A stretch of DNA of 43,364 nt. It comes from Thiotrichales bacterium. GTDB taxonomy: Bacteria > Pseudomonadota > Gammaproteobacteria > SZUA-229. The stretch spans positions 2,613,545 to 2,656,908 of the forward strand of contig CP070838.1 in NCBI GenBank assembly GCA_020341835.1, written 5' to 3'. Made by a program: the position numbers and the translations under genes. The notes below the pieces were generated by a model. It was not told where the DNA came from and did not search any database. It saw nothing but the letters and a program-made list of their open reading frames with translations. Numbering within the stretch: position 1 is the stretch's first letter; the number at the start of each line of letters is the position of its first letter. Shown here piece by piece: positions 1-8,325 of this stretch.

Positions 1-69
1 AGCATGCGTGATTGCGACCGGGTAGTCAGATTCACCGGCCACCAGCCAGTTGGCAAGACGACAAAGTAG
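1..69 (+). CDS. possible C-terminal tail of an upstream gene (partial)
   Basis: The first frame is open from base 1 to a TAG at 67-69, while both other forward frames hit stops early. This leaves about 22 residues ending in a basic tail, which could be the end of a gene that starts outside the window. The next gene begins 7 bases later, which would fit an operon. Such a short open stretch can occur by chance and no family can be recognised. Confidence 0.3.
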   Translation, partial: SMRDCDRVVRFTGHQPVGKTTK

Positions 70-75
70 ACGCTG

Positions 76-741
76 ATGCTTGAAATCTGGGCTGTTTTAA
101 TACCAATCCTGATCGCCGATGTTGTCAATCCTGTGCTGTTCGCTTTCCTGGTGTATGCGGCTGGTACCAGCAAGCCGGTGCTTAACAGTATTGCTGTCCT
201 GTTCGGTCATACGCTTGCCTATTTCAGTGCCGGCATCGTTATCGCGCTCGGTTTTGAGCGTATTGCCGATCGTCTGGCCAACCCGCACCATATCGACTAC
301 ATCATCGGTCTGGTTGTCGGATGCCTGTTGTTATGGGCGGCCTTGCGTTCGCGTAAACAGGTTGATCAAAGTCACCGGCAGGACAGCGAGGACCTGTCAC
401 CACTGACAGCTGTCGGCGCGGGTGCAGTTGTCAATTTTGTCGGCATTCCCTTTGCACTGCCTTATTTCGCCGCGCTGGATCAGATTCTCAAGGCGGACCT
501 GACGACAGCGGGTGCGCTGATGATGCTGGTCGCGTACAATTTACTGTACGCGCTGCCGTTTGCGGTCGTGCCTGTGCTGACCGCGGTCTATCGTGAACAA
601 AGTCGCCCGCTGCTGCAGCGGATCAACGCGGCACTGGATCGGTGGAGCAGCTATCTGATGCCGGTCCTGCTTGCCGCTGTTGGTGTAGCACTGATTGCTG
701 ATGCGATCAGTTATTTCGGAACCGGGGCGGGACTGTTCTAG
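76..741 (+). CDS. GAP/LysE-superfamily integral membrane protein
   Basis: A 221-residue protein that is almost entirely hydrophobic, with about six membrane segments. There is a short charged loop near residues 93-110 (RSRKQVDQSHRQDSED) and a second basic loop near 170-185. The N-terminal helix ending in ADVVNP, followed by a GHT-A-F helix, resembles the GAP (Sap-like) branch of the LysE transporter superfamily, whose members export small molecules or lipids. The substrate cannot be told from sequence. No strong ribosome-binding site precedes the ATG. It lies 93 bases before the L,D-transpeptidase gene on the same strand. The assignment rests on topology and general resemblance, so a DedA-like or LysE-proper membership is possible. 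Confidence 0.6.
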   Translation: MLEIWAVLIPILIADVVNPVLFAFLVYAAGTSKPVLNSIAVLFGHTLAYFSAGIVIALGFERIADRLANPHHIDYIIGLVVGCLLLWAALRSRKQVDQSHRQDSEDLSPLTAVGAGAVVNFVGIPFALPYFAALDQILKADLTTAGALMMLVAYNLLYALPFAVVPVLTAVYREQSRPLLQRINAALDRWSSYLMPVLLAAVGVALIADAISYFGTGAGLF

Positions 742-834
742 GGGCATCGAAACGGGCTTGATTATGGCGTTCAACCAGCAGTTCCACTGTCATTAACCCG
801 GTAAGTGATCCAGCCCGTTACTTTCTATATATTG

Positions 835-2454
835 ATGCGCCGTTTTTTTACACATCCGGTCATTTTCCGCCAGCCCCTGTTGCTGGTATTTTTGCTGGCA
901 TCTACCGCCGCTATTGCTGATTCAGCATGGCATAAGCAGTCATCTCGCTATCTCGAGCAGCTGCTGAAAGCGAACCCGGACCGCCTGCCCGAGTTGAATG
1001 AAGCTGATGTCACCGAGTTCTACCGGGCACGTAAATACAGGCTGGTGTGGTCGAATGAACAGGGCCGGCTGGACAAGGCCTATGATTTGTTGCGTGTCAT
1101 TCTTCATGCCAAGGACGAAGGACTCGATCCCGCAGACTATTACCTCGAGGAATTCAGGCAAGACTGGGATGCAACCGGGCTGGGTGAATCGGTGAAGATG
1201 GATCTGCTGCTGTCGGCGGCCCTTTATCGATATGGTAATGATGTCTATTCGGGCAGGTCGGATGCACGCGCGCTGGATCAGGACTGGCACCTCAAGAACC
1301 CGCCGCTGGATGCAGGCAGTCTGTTTGCCGAAGTCGCCAGGAAGTCATCAATTGCAAAACGGCTCAAACAGCTGCCACCTCAGCACGATGGTTACCAGGC
1401 CTTGAAACACCAGTTGAGTCATTTTCGAGAGCTGGCACAGCAGGGTGGCTGGCAACGATTTGGCTGGGGCCCGGTACTGGAACGCGGAATGCAGCATGAG
1501 CAGGTACTGAAATTAAGACAACGCCTGCAGCTCACGGGCGATCTTGTACTGGATCCGTTTCCGGATATGGATGTCTTCGATCGCTGGCTTGAGGAGGCGG
1601 TGATGCGTTACCAGGAAAGGCATGGCCTGGAGGTGGACGGCAAGGTCGGGCCGAGGACGCGCAGATCGCTTAATGTCACGGTCAGCGAACGAATCCGGCA
1701 AATCCGGATCAACATGGAACGCTGGCGCTGGATGCCACGCAAGCTGGGCAGGCGCTACGTGATGGTGAATATGACCGGCTACGAGCTATACATCATGGAG
1801 AACGGTTCGGAGGTTCTGTCGATGCCTGTCATCATTGGCAACGCTTATCGCTCGACGCCGACGATTTCCGGCCTGATCAGCTACATGGAATACAATCCCT
1901 ACTGGACGATACCGAAGAAAATCGTGCTGGAAGATATCATCCCGCGTCAGCTGCGCAATCCATCCTATCTATCCAGCCGGTCTATCAAGGTTTACCGGGG
2001 CTGGGCGAATGCGCGCGAAGTAGATCCGGCATCGGTTGACTGGGATGAAATCGATGAAGAGCACTTTCCCTACTGGTTCCGCCAGGATCCCGGACCGAAA
2101 AACGCGCTGGGCCGGGTCAAGTTCATATTCTCCAACCCCTATGCGGTCTACCTGCATGGTACGCCGGACAAGCACCTGTTCGAACGTGTTGTCCGGGCGT
2201 TCAGTTCGGGCTGCATCCGCGTCAAAGATCCGGTCCGGCTGGCGGCATTTCTGTTGAATGACGGAACCCAGCAGAAGGAGGAAGAAGTGCTGGCCACCAT
2301 TCATCTCGGTATCAACCAGGGGATCGATCTGCCGATCGCGATACCGATATACCTGATCTACTGGACTGCCTGGGTTAATGAAGACGGCAAGATGCATTTC
2401 AGGGATGACGTTTATGGCCGTGATAGCAAGCTGTATCAAATATTCGACAGCTAG
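835..2454 (+). CDS. ldtD: L,D-transpeptidase of the LdtD (YcbB) type
   Basis: Periplasmic enzyme expected to form 3-3 (DAP-DAP) cross-links in peptidoglycan. The frame opens with a GTG at 805, but the ATG at 835 gives a basic N-terminus followed by a hydrophobic signal peptide ending near AIADSAW, so 835 is preferred (539 residues). In order there is a scaffold region (residues about 30-220), a peptidoglycan-binding repeat with YQERHGLEVDGKVGPRTRR near 260-280, and a YkuD catalytic domain (about 300-480). The catalytic motifs are an upstream His in LHGTPDKH and SSGCIRV, which carries the nucleophilic Cys. The length and domain order match LdtD of enterobacteria. The next gene is a YcbK-like protein, as in the E. 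coli ycbB-ycbK arrangement, which supports the call. Confidence 0.93.
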   Translation: MRRFFTHPVIFRQPLLLVFLLASTAAIADSAWHKQSSRYLEQLLKANPDRLPELNEADVTEFYRARKYRLVWSNEQGRLDKAYDLLRVILHAKDEGLDPADYYLEEFRQDWDATGLGESVKMDLLLSAALYRYGNDVYSGRSDARALDQDWHLKNPPLDAGSLFAEVARKSSIAKRLKQLPPQHDGYQALKHQLSHFRELAQQGGWQRFGWGPVLERGMQHEQVLKLRQRLQLTGDLVLDPFPDMDVFDRWLEEAVMRYQERHGLEVDGKVGPRTRRSLNVTVSERIRQIRINMERWRWMPRKLGRRYVMVNMTGYELYIMENGSEVLSMPVIIGNAYRSTPTISGLISYMEYNPYWTIPKKIVLEDIIPRQLRNPSYLSSRSIKVYRGWANAREVDPASVDWDEIDEEHFPYWFRQDPGPKNALGRVKFIFSNPYAVYLHGTPDKHLFERVVRAFSSGCIRVKDPVRLAAFLLNDGTQQKEEEVLATIHLGINQGIDLPIAIPIYLIYWTAWVNEDGKMHFRDDVYGRDSKLYQIFDS

Positions 2455-2574
2455 TCGGTCAGACGGTGCCTGGAGCGATCGAGTTGCATGCAAAATGCGG
2501 CAAAAACCTTTAAAATCGCCGTTTTTACCCTATAAACAGGGGTGATACATCGAATTACCGGTTTCTGCTGTTTT

Positions 2575-3147
2575 ATGTCCTCGAAAGCTGAAGAAAATAA
2601 TCCCGTTGTGCTCTCCCGCAGAGCATTCCTGACCTCGGTTGCCGGCGCAGCCATGACCCTGGCGGCGCCCGGCGTGTTCGCGTCCGTTGCGTCTGTGCCA
2701 CAGCGTGATCGTGAGCTGTCTTTTTACAACACCCATACCGGGGAAAAGCTGACAGCCACCTACTGGTCTGATGGAAACTATCTCGATGACGGTATAGAGG
2801 AAATCAGCTGGTTACTGAGGGATCACAGGGCAGAAGAAGCCAGCGCGATGGACCCGAAATTACTCGATCTACTGCATCAACTGCAGCACAAAGTCGGGCA
2901 GGCAGGCGAGTTCCACGTGATTTCGGGTTACCGCTCACCGGCCACCAACCAGATGCTGGTCAAGCGTAGTTCCGGTGTCGCAAAGCGCAGCTATCACATG
3001 CTCGGGCAGGCGATCGATGTGCGTTTGCCGGGTTATGACACGGCTCAGCTGAAAAAAGCGGCAGTCGAGCTCAAAGGCGGTGGCGTCGGTTACTACGCGA
3101 GTTCGGACTTCGTGCATCTTGATGTCGGCCGGGTTCGCTACTGGTAG
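2575..3147 (+). CDS. Tat-exported YcbK-like (DUF882, M15-family) peptidoglycan protein
   Basis: A 190-residue protein if translated from the ATG at 2575. An earlier GTG at 2542 would add 11 residues that do not improve the signal. The N-terminus has a twin-arginine signal, SRRAFLTSVAG, followed by a hydrophobic stretch ending near VFASVAS, so export should be through Tat. The C-terminal half is a DUF882/peptidase M15 fold: SGYRSPATNQ, then SYHMLGQAIDV and a final DFVHLDVG. The His, Asp and His in these segments are the expected zinc ligands. It follows the L,D-transpeptidase by about 120 bases on the same strand, as in enterobacteria. The role is probably peptidoglycan trimming, but the exact bond cut is unknown. 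Confidence 0.88.
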   Translation: MSSKAEENNPVVLSRRAFLTSVAGAAMTLAAPGVFASVASVPQRDRELSFYNTHTGEKLTATYWSDGNYLDDGIEEISWLLRDHRAEEASAMDPKLLDLLHQLQHKVGQAGEFHVISGYRSPATNQMLVKRSSGVAKRSYHMLGQAIDVRLPGYDTAQLKKAAVELKGGGVGYYASSDFVHLDVGRVRYW

Positions 3148-3481
3148 TCGCTACAGGCCGACACCACTTATCCGGATTTCGGATCCATTTATCTTCGGCT
3201 GTTTTCGTCGCATCGCGTCGTAATATCAGGTCCTGCACTTAACCGTTTCTTTTATTGATCCGTAACCCTGTTCGCGGTAAAACGGTCTCGAGTGGTGCTT
3301 ACAGCCGCATCGGCTGTTCAGTAAACGCATTAAATGACTAATCAGACTATCGACGGATAGGCGCTTTTGATGGATTCAGGCATAATTTGAATAATTCCAA
3401 TTTACCAGCGCCCCGGATTATGTTGACTAATATAGACAGTAGTCTGATTGCAGACGTGCCGCAGCCATAATGGAGTCTGAG
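3148..3481 (+). other. gene-free leader upstream of sucrose synthase
   Basis: About 330 bases without a credible gene. It contains a perfect 7-bp hairpin at 3301-3317 and a small inverted repeat GACTA/TAGTC at 3425-3443. There is a TTGACT at 3423-3428 but no convincing -10 box at the right distance. The promoter of the sucrose synthase gene presumably lies here. No known riboswitch was recognised. Confidence 0.5.
3301..3317. repeat. perfect 7-bp hairpin (ACAGCCG, loop CAT)
   Basis: ACAGCCG at 3301-3307 pairs exactly with CGGCTGT at 3311-3317 across a 3-base loop. No T-run follows, so it is not a classical terminator. It could be part of a transcript end for the YcbK-like gene or a leader structure for sucrose synthase. 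Confidence 0.4.
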
Positions 3482-5923
3482 ATGAACCCGCGAATTCCGG
3501 CAGAACCGGTCGAACGACTGAAAGACTTTCTGCAGAACAACCCGACGGATGCCCACAAGGTCATGCACCAGTTCATCGCGCTGGGTCGTCCGCTGTTGTT
3601 ACGCAGTGATCTTGTTGATGCGTTCAGGCAACTGTGCGATGACGATGAGATCAGCCAGCTCGCCCAGGCTACAATTGCTGGTTCGTTCCAGACCTGCCAG
3701 GAAGCCGTGGTCAATCATGCCTGGATCATACTGGCGTTTCGTCGTCGCGTCGCGCGCTGGAGCTACCTGCGCATTCACATGGACACGATGAGTGTTGAAG
3801 AAGTGTCTGTCAACGAGTTTCTGCGAATCAAGGAACAGCTGGTCACACAGCAGAGCAACGATGAATTCCTGCTGGAAATCGATCTCGGTCCGTTCGACCG
3901 CGAGTTCTACAAGCTGCAGGAATCCGAATCCATTGGCCGTGGCGTCGAGTTTCTGAACCGCCGTCTATCCAGCCACCTGTTCGAAGAGCTGGGCAAGAAA
4001 GCCGAGCATGTACTGGAGTTTCTGCGCGTCCACCGCTACCGAAATCAGCAATTGATGCTGAACGAGAAAATCACCAGCCTGCCGATGCTGCGTGATGCGT
4101 TGCGCTATGCCGAGGAACTGATCGATGCCCTGCCGCCGGATGCGTCCTGGGATGCAACGATGCAGGAACTCAGACATCTGGGTTTCGAACCGGGGTGGGG
4201 GCGTGATGCCGGGCGCACACGTGAGACCATGCGGCTGTTGCTCGAGATCCTCGAAGCACCATCGCCGGACAACCTCGAGGCTTTCCTCGGCCGGGTGCCG
4301 ATGATTTTCTCGATGGCGATTCTTTCACCTCACGGGTATTTCGGGCAGTCGAACGTACTTGGCCGGCCCGATACCGGTGGTCAGGTGGTCTACATTCTTG
4401 ACCAGGTGCGTGCGCTGGAGCAGGAAATGTACGACCGGCTCTACGAACAGGGCATTGATATCGAACCCAGGATCATGGTCATTACACGGCTGATTCCGGA
4501 GGCGGACGGAACGACCTGCGACCGTCGCCTGGAACACATCGCCGGGACCCGATACGCCAACATACTGCGTGTCCCGTTTAGAGGTGCTTCGGGTGAGGTC
4601 AAGCGCAAGTGGATTTCGCGCTTCGAGATCTGGCCATACCTGGAACGTTTTTCTGTCGACGCCGAGCACGAGTTGCTGGCCGAACTGGGTGGGCGACCGG
4701 ATCTGATTGTCGGTAACTACTCCGACGGCAACCTGGTGGCATCACTGATGTCCCGCCGTCTGGGTGTGACCCAGTGCAATATCGCCCACGCGCTGGAAAA
4801 GACCAAATACCTGTACTCGGATCTTTACTGGCGCGAGAATGACCCGCAGTACCATTTTTCCTGCCAGTTCACTGCCGACCTGATCGCGATGAACATGGCC
4901 GATTTTATTATCACCAGCACCTACCAGGAAATCGCGGGTACCCGTAACAGCCTGGGTCAGTACGAGAGTTACGCCAGCTTCACCATGCCGGGACTTTATC
5001 GGGTGCTTCAGGGCATTGATGTTTACGACCCGAAATTCAATATCGTCTCGCCGGGCGCGGATGCCGAGGTCTATTTCCCCTATACCGAATCATTGAGCCG
5101 GTTTACGCATCTGCACGACGAGATCGAGGCGTTGATATATGGCGATGAAGACGTGACGCCGAGCCGGGGTGTGCTGGTTGACAGAGACAAGCCGATCATA
5201 TTTACCCTGGCGCGCATGGACCGAATCAAGAACGTCACAGGTCTGGTCGAATGGTACGGCAATAACCCGGAGCTGAGAGAAGAGGCTAACCTGCTTGTTG
5301 CAGCAGGGCATATTGATCCGGATGATTCTGATGATGAAGAAGAACGCAACCAGATCAAGTTGATGCACGAATTGATGGATGAACATGAACTTGACGGCCA
5401 GGTGCGCTGGCTCGAAAGGCAGGTCGATAAGGAGCGTAACAGCGAAGTCTATCGTTATATTGCCGATAAAAAGGGTGTTTTTGTTCAGCCAGCATTGTTT
5501 GAAGCCTTTGGTCTGACGGTGATCGAAGCCATGGGCTGCGGACTGCCGACTTTTGCAACCTGTTATGGCGGGCCGGCTGAAATCATCGTGCACGGTAAGT
5601 CCGGTTTTCATATCGATCCCAATCACGGTGACAGTTCTGCGAAGCACATCGCAGATTTTCTGGCGCGATGCCGGGAAGATCCGGGTTACTGGGAAATTAT
5701 CTCGCAAGGCGGCCTTGCCAGGGTTAATGAACGTTATACCTGGCGGCTCTATGCCGAACGCATGATGACACTATCCCGCGTGTACGGTTTCTGGAAGCAT
5801 GTCTCCGGTCTCAAGCGTACCGAGACGCGCCGCCATCTGGAAATGTTTTATGCGCTGCAGTACCGTCCGTTGGCTTCAGCACTTGAACAGCAGAGCGAAG
5901 AGCCGACTGATGAGTCGGATTGA
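3482..5923 (+). CDS. sus: sucrose synthase (GT4 family)
   Basis: Cytoplasmic enzyme that reversibly converts sucrose and a nucleoside diphosphate (UDP or ADP) to fructose and the NDP-glucose. It is 813 residues from the ATG at 3482, which has GGAG at 3472-3475 six bases upstream; an ATG at 3470 is in frame but lacks such a site. Length matches bacterial and plant sucrose synthases (about 800). The N-terminal half is the regulatory region. The GT-B part begins with [20 protein letters not shown] near residue 282, followed by [30 protein letters not shown] and the nucleotide-sugar site with the E-x7-E motif in [13 protein letters not shown] (about 673-686). No sucrose-phosphate synthase or phosphatase lies beside it. 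The nucleotide preference cannot be read reliably. Confidence 0.95.
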   Translation: MNPRIPAEPVERLKDFLQNNPTDAHKVMHQFIALGRPLLLRSDLVDAFRQLCDDDEISQLAQATIAGSFQTCQEAVVNHAWIILAFRRRVARWSYLRIHMDTMSVEEVSVNEFLRIKEQLVTQQSNDEFLLEIDLGPFDREFYKLQESESIGRGVEFLNRRLSSHLFEELGKKAEHVLEFLRVHRYRNQQLMLNEKITSLPMLRDALRYAEELIDALPPDASWDATMQELRHLGFEPGWGRDAGRTRETMRLLLEILEAPSPDNLEAFLGRVPMIFSMAILSPHGYFGQSNVLGRPDTGGQVVYILDQVRALEQEMYDRLYEQGIDIEPRIMVITRLIPEADGTTCDRRLEHIAGTRYANILRVPFRGASGEVKRKWISRFEIWPYLERFSVDAEHELLAELGGRPDLIVGNYSDGNLVASLMSRRLGVTQCNIAHALEKTKYLYSDLYWRENDPQYHFSCQFTADLIAMNMADFIITSTYQEIAGTRNSLGQYESYASFTMPGLYRVLQGIDVYDPKFNIVSPGADAEVYFPYTESLSRFTHLHDEIEALIYGDEDVTPSRGVLVDRDKPIIFTLARMDRIKNVTGLVEWYGNNPELREEANLLVAAGHIDPDDSDDEEERNQIKLMHELMDEHELDGQVRWLERQVDKERNSEVYRYIADKKGVFVQPALFEAFGLTVIEAMGCGLPTFATCYGGPAEIIVHGKSGFHIDPNHGDSSAKHIADFLARCREDPGYWEIISQGGLARVNERYTWRLYAERMMTLSRVYGFWKHVSGLKRTETRRHLEMFYALQYRPLASALEQQSEEPTDESD

Positions 5924-5961
5924 CGCTCAGTCGAGACTGTTCGGTGTCCTGATCATCAATC

Positions 5962-6195
5962 ATGCGTGTGCCTGTTAAAATTGCATTCAGCCGAAAATGC
6001 AAGCGCTGCGGCTTGCGTTACCCGGAGAAAGCGTCGGTATGTCCGCATTGCGATGGCCTCACGGACGACCAGGTGCGGCGAATCAGGTTGCGGCATCAAA
6101 GCAGTCTTGCCGGTCACTCCAGTACCGGCCGGCTGTTCATGTATATTGCAGGGCTGATCATCGTCGTCATGGTGATTTTGATGTTAAAAAACTGA
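5962..6195 (+). CDS. small zinc-ribbon membrane protein
   Basis: A 77-residue protein starting 38 bases after the sucrose synthase stop, so probably co-transcribed. It has a four-Cys zinc ribbon, CKRCG at about residues 13-17 and CPHC at about 27-30. A basic linker (RRIRLRHQ) follows, then one C-terminal membrane helix (MYIAGLIIVVMVILMLKN). The N-terminus with the zinc ribbon is predicted to face the cytoplasm. Small zinc-ribbon/TM proteins of this shape are common in proteobacteria and their function is mostly unknown. The last 12 bases overlap the end of a possible convergent gene. Confidence 0.7.
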   Translation: MRVPVKIAFSRKCKRCGLRYPEKASVCPHCDGLTDDQVRRIRLRHQSSLAGHSSTGRLFMYIAGLIIVVMVILMLKN

Positions 6196-6393
6196 TGACC
6201 GTCGATCGGCAAACCCCGGTGTTTGTGCGGCTTCATCTTGTGTAAACAGCCAGACATCTTCAATGGTGATGCTTACCCGGAATATTTTCAGGGTTAAATA
6301 ACCACGCTTTTTGTCACGTAAAATTTTTCTTATCTCGTCATCAGATAATTCATTTTTCGAATCCGCCGCCAAGTCGATATACTCGCTCTGCAT
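6184..6393 (-). CDS. small hypothetical protein, convergent
   Basis: A 69-residue frame on the minus strand, tail to tail with the zinc-ribbon gene and overlapping it by 12 bases. The middle (NELSDDEIRKILRDKKRG then YLTLKIFRVSITIEDVW) reads like a genuine small folded protein, with an acidic/basic amphipathic helix followed by alternating hydrophobic residues. No strong ribosome-binding site precedes the ATG and no family was recognised. It is listed because the composition is unlike the usual reverse-strand shadow and no gene occupies most of this stretch on the other strand. Confidence 0.35.
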   Translation of the reverse strand: MQSEYIDLAADSKNELSDDEIRKILRDKKRGYLTLKIFRVSITIEDVWLFTQDEAAQTPGFADRRSSVF

Positions 6394-6449
6394 ATTTGAA
6401 CTGACCAGACCCTGGTCGTTACTTTAACCAACAAGTAGCAGGAAAAGTT

Positions 6450-6557
6450 ATGGAACATGCAGATACAATGATGAAGCGTGCAATGACCTATCTCTTCACC
6501 GGATTATTCGGTGTATTTCTGGCCATTATTTATCTGGTGAACGTTATCGTTTACTGA
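6450..6557 (+). CDS. 35-residue single-pass membrane protein
   Basis: ATG at 6450 is preceded by an AGGAAAAG ribosome-binding site (6439-6448 region). The product begins MEHADTMMKRAMTYLF and continues as one hydrophobic helix (GLFGVFLAIIYLVNVIVY) to a TGA at 6555-6557. It is monocistronic and followed 43 bases later by a strong intrinsic terminator. It has a basic Met-rich amphipathic start and a C-terminus just inside or outside the membrane. It is too short for ordinary gene calling. Small membrane proteins of this kind often assist a larger complex, but nothing here names a partner. Confidence 0.6.
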   Translation: MEHADTMMKRAMTYLFTGLFGVFLAIIYLVNVIVY

Positions 6558-6600
6558 GGATTGTCGAACACAGACCGTGCAGTGTCTGTTTTGATTAACG

Positions 6601-6632
6601 AAGCCGGGACAGTTCAGTCCCGGCTTTTTTTT
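6601..6632 (+). terminator. rho-independent terminator
   Basis: AAGCCGGGAC at 6601-6610 pairs perfectly with GTCCCGGCTT at 6617-6626 across the six-base loop AGTTCA, and the T-run extends to 6632. It is placed to end the transcript of the 35-residue membrane protein. Confidence 0.93.
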
Positions 6633-6781
6633 GCCCGGTCATTGTTGCGGCTTGATTCTATGCGCAATACCGGTGATATTATGATTTAAACGGGTGCTGG
6701 ATTGGGGGCGGGCAGCATTTGCGCGCGCTGTGTTTCAGCTGAACTGAACAGCAGCCATTTTTTGGGCCGATGGGGATTCTA

Positions 6782-7252
6782 ATGCGAAAGCTGATCTTGT
6801 TGACGGTCTCTCATGCACTGGTTGCACTTGCCGGTTTCGCTGCAGGTATTTATGCCCTGCCGATCCTCACTGCGCCAGAGGAGCCGTCGGCGAGCCAGAT
6901 CGCGACCGCGATTGAAAATGCCGAATACGAAGGCCGGTTTCGGCGTGATCTGGCCGGTAGCGATTTTCTGCATTGGGGTGACGGAATTGTCACCGTCGGC
7001 CGGGATTACATTTCTCTGCAGGGCAGAATTGCACCGGGTCCCGACTACAAGCTGTACCTGTCACCTGAGTTTGTCGAAACCGAAAAGGACTTTGCGCGCG
7101 CCAGAGCTGGAATGAAACGGGTTGGCGACGTAAAGACCTTCGAAAACTTTGTTGTGCCAGTGCCGGATTCGATCGACATTACCTCATACAGTACGGTGAT
7201 TGTCTGGTGTGAATCTTTCGGTGAATTCATCACTGCAGCCGAGTACAGGTAG
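6782..7252 (+). CDS. DM13-domain exported protein
   Basis: A 156-residue protein from the ATG at 6782; an in-frame ATG at 6770 would add four residues. A membrane helix or uncleaved signal sits at the N-terminus (LILLTVSHALVALAGFAAGI). The rest is a DM13 domain. It runs from SDFLHWGDGIVTV through a LYLSPEF strand and ends with TVIVWCESFGEFITAAEYR, where the single Cys in the VxWCxxFG motif is the residue discussed in redox proposals for DM13. The family has been suggested to work in extracytoplasmic redox or hydroxylation reactions, but its biochemical role is not settled. No operon partner is evident. Confidence 0.85.
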   Translation: MRKLILLTVSHALVALAGFAAGIYALPILTAPEEPSASQIATAIENAEYEGRFRRDLAGSDFLHWGDGIVTVGRDYISLQGRIAPGPDYKLYLSPEFVETEKDFARARAGMKRVGDVKTFENFVVPVPDSIDITSYSTVIVWCESFGEFITAAEYR

Positions 7253-7577
7253 CCCATGTCCAGGGCGTTACAAATTAACACGAACGGCCTGGGGAAAAAT
7301 CAATGAGTGGCTATGAACACAAGCTTCGCCTGACGGTTTTTCTTGTCATGTAGATGTGGACGATCGATAGGTCCCTGAGATCTCATAGACAGAAAGCGTT
7401 ACAGGCTGCAGACACCGCATCGCTGAAACAGCAAGCAGGACCTGCTGGACAGGATGACGGTAGAGTTTCTGAACGATGTCAGGAATCGTCAACTCGATGA
7501 TCACCAGTGATAACGCAACTGTTTTTGTGGGTTCTGAATGCGGCCAGGAGCGAGCGTGCAAAATCCGGTAATCGGCT
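7253..7577 (+). other. gene-free interval
   Basis: About 325 bases with no convincing gene, apart from a 16-codon frame at 7303-7353 judged too short. A 10-bp perfect palindrome TGAGATCTCA lies at 7376-7385. No terminator or recognisable promoter was seen. Confidence 0.4.
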
Positions 7578-8192
7578 TTGACCCTCGTTAATGTGCTTGC
7601 CCTGTTCGGAGCCATGCTGGTTCTCGCGTTCATGCCCAGCGCCAGCGTGGTAACCGTTGCAGCACGATCTGCCGCCAGTGGTTTTGTGCACGGTGTGTTC
7701 ACAACCATGGGCATTATTGCGGGTGACATCGTGTTCATCCTTATCGCCATCTATGGCCTGGCACTGCTTGCCGATGTACTGGGCAGTTACTTTGTGCTGG
7801 TGAAATATGCCGGCGGTGCATACCTGATCTGGCTGGGTACCGTGGTGTTGCGCTCCAGGCCGGAAGCCGGACAGGCTCGCAGAGATACAGACGCATCCCT
7901 GTTGTCGAGCTTCTTCGCCGGGCTGCTCCTTACCCTGGGTGACCAGAAGGCGATCCTTTTTTATCTGGGTTTTTTTCCCGCGTTTATCGATCTGGCGACC
8001 GTATCATCGATGGATATGACTATCATCCTGACGATCGTTGTCGTGGCGGTTGGCGGCGCAAAACTGTCTTATGCCTATCTGGCCGACAGGGCAGGCCTGC
8101 TGTTGCAGAAATCGAAGGTGTTCAAAGCGGTCAACAGGGTTGCGGCCGGTGTAATGATTGCTGTCGGCCTGTTTCTGATCACAGGAGCGTGA
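7578..8192 (+). CDS. LysE/RhtB-family exporter
   Basis: A 204-residue protein with about six membrane helices, typical in size for LysE/RhtB amino-acid exporters. Family-like segments are the N-terminal helix ending in FMPSASVVTVAARSA, where the usual PGP becomes PSA. Others are GxxxGDIVF in the second helix, YAGGAYLIWLG, and GLLLTLGDQKAILFYLGFFP, which matches the NPK-ILF region of the family with the Asn-Pro replaced. The frame has no early ATG. TTG at 7578 gives the N-terminus expected from the family, and GTG at 7593 is the alternative; both lack a clear ribosome-binding site. The exported substrate cannot be inferred. Confidence 0.82.
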   Translation: MTLVNVLALFGAMLVLAFMPSASVVTVAARSAASGFVHGVFTTMGIIAGDIVFILIAIYGLALLADVLGSYFVLVKYAGGAYLIWLGTVVLRSRPEAGQARRDTDASLLSSFFAGLLLTLGDQKAILFYLGFFPAFIDLATVSSMDMTIILTIVVVAVGGAKLSYAYLADRAGLLLQKSKVFKAVNRVAAGVMIAVGLFLITGA

Positions 8193-8325
8193 ACGCAGCG
8201 ATGAAACCGCGGCTTTCGACGCATACATGATATTCAAGAATTCGGCAAACACCGGCCGGCCGAGCAAATGATGCTGAAATCAGGGATAATTGGTCCAGTT
8301 TGATGCTCGAGCCCGGTTTATCCGT

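Noticed and set aside
7303..7353. 16-codon frame with an upstream GGGG
   Set aside because: Too short, no membrane or motif feature, and nothing around it supports expression.
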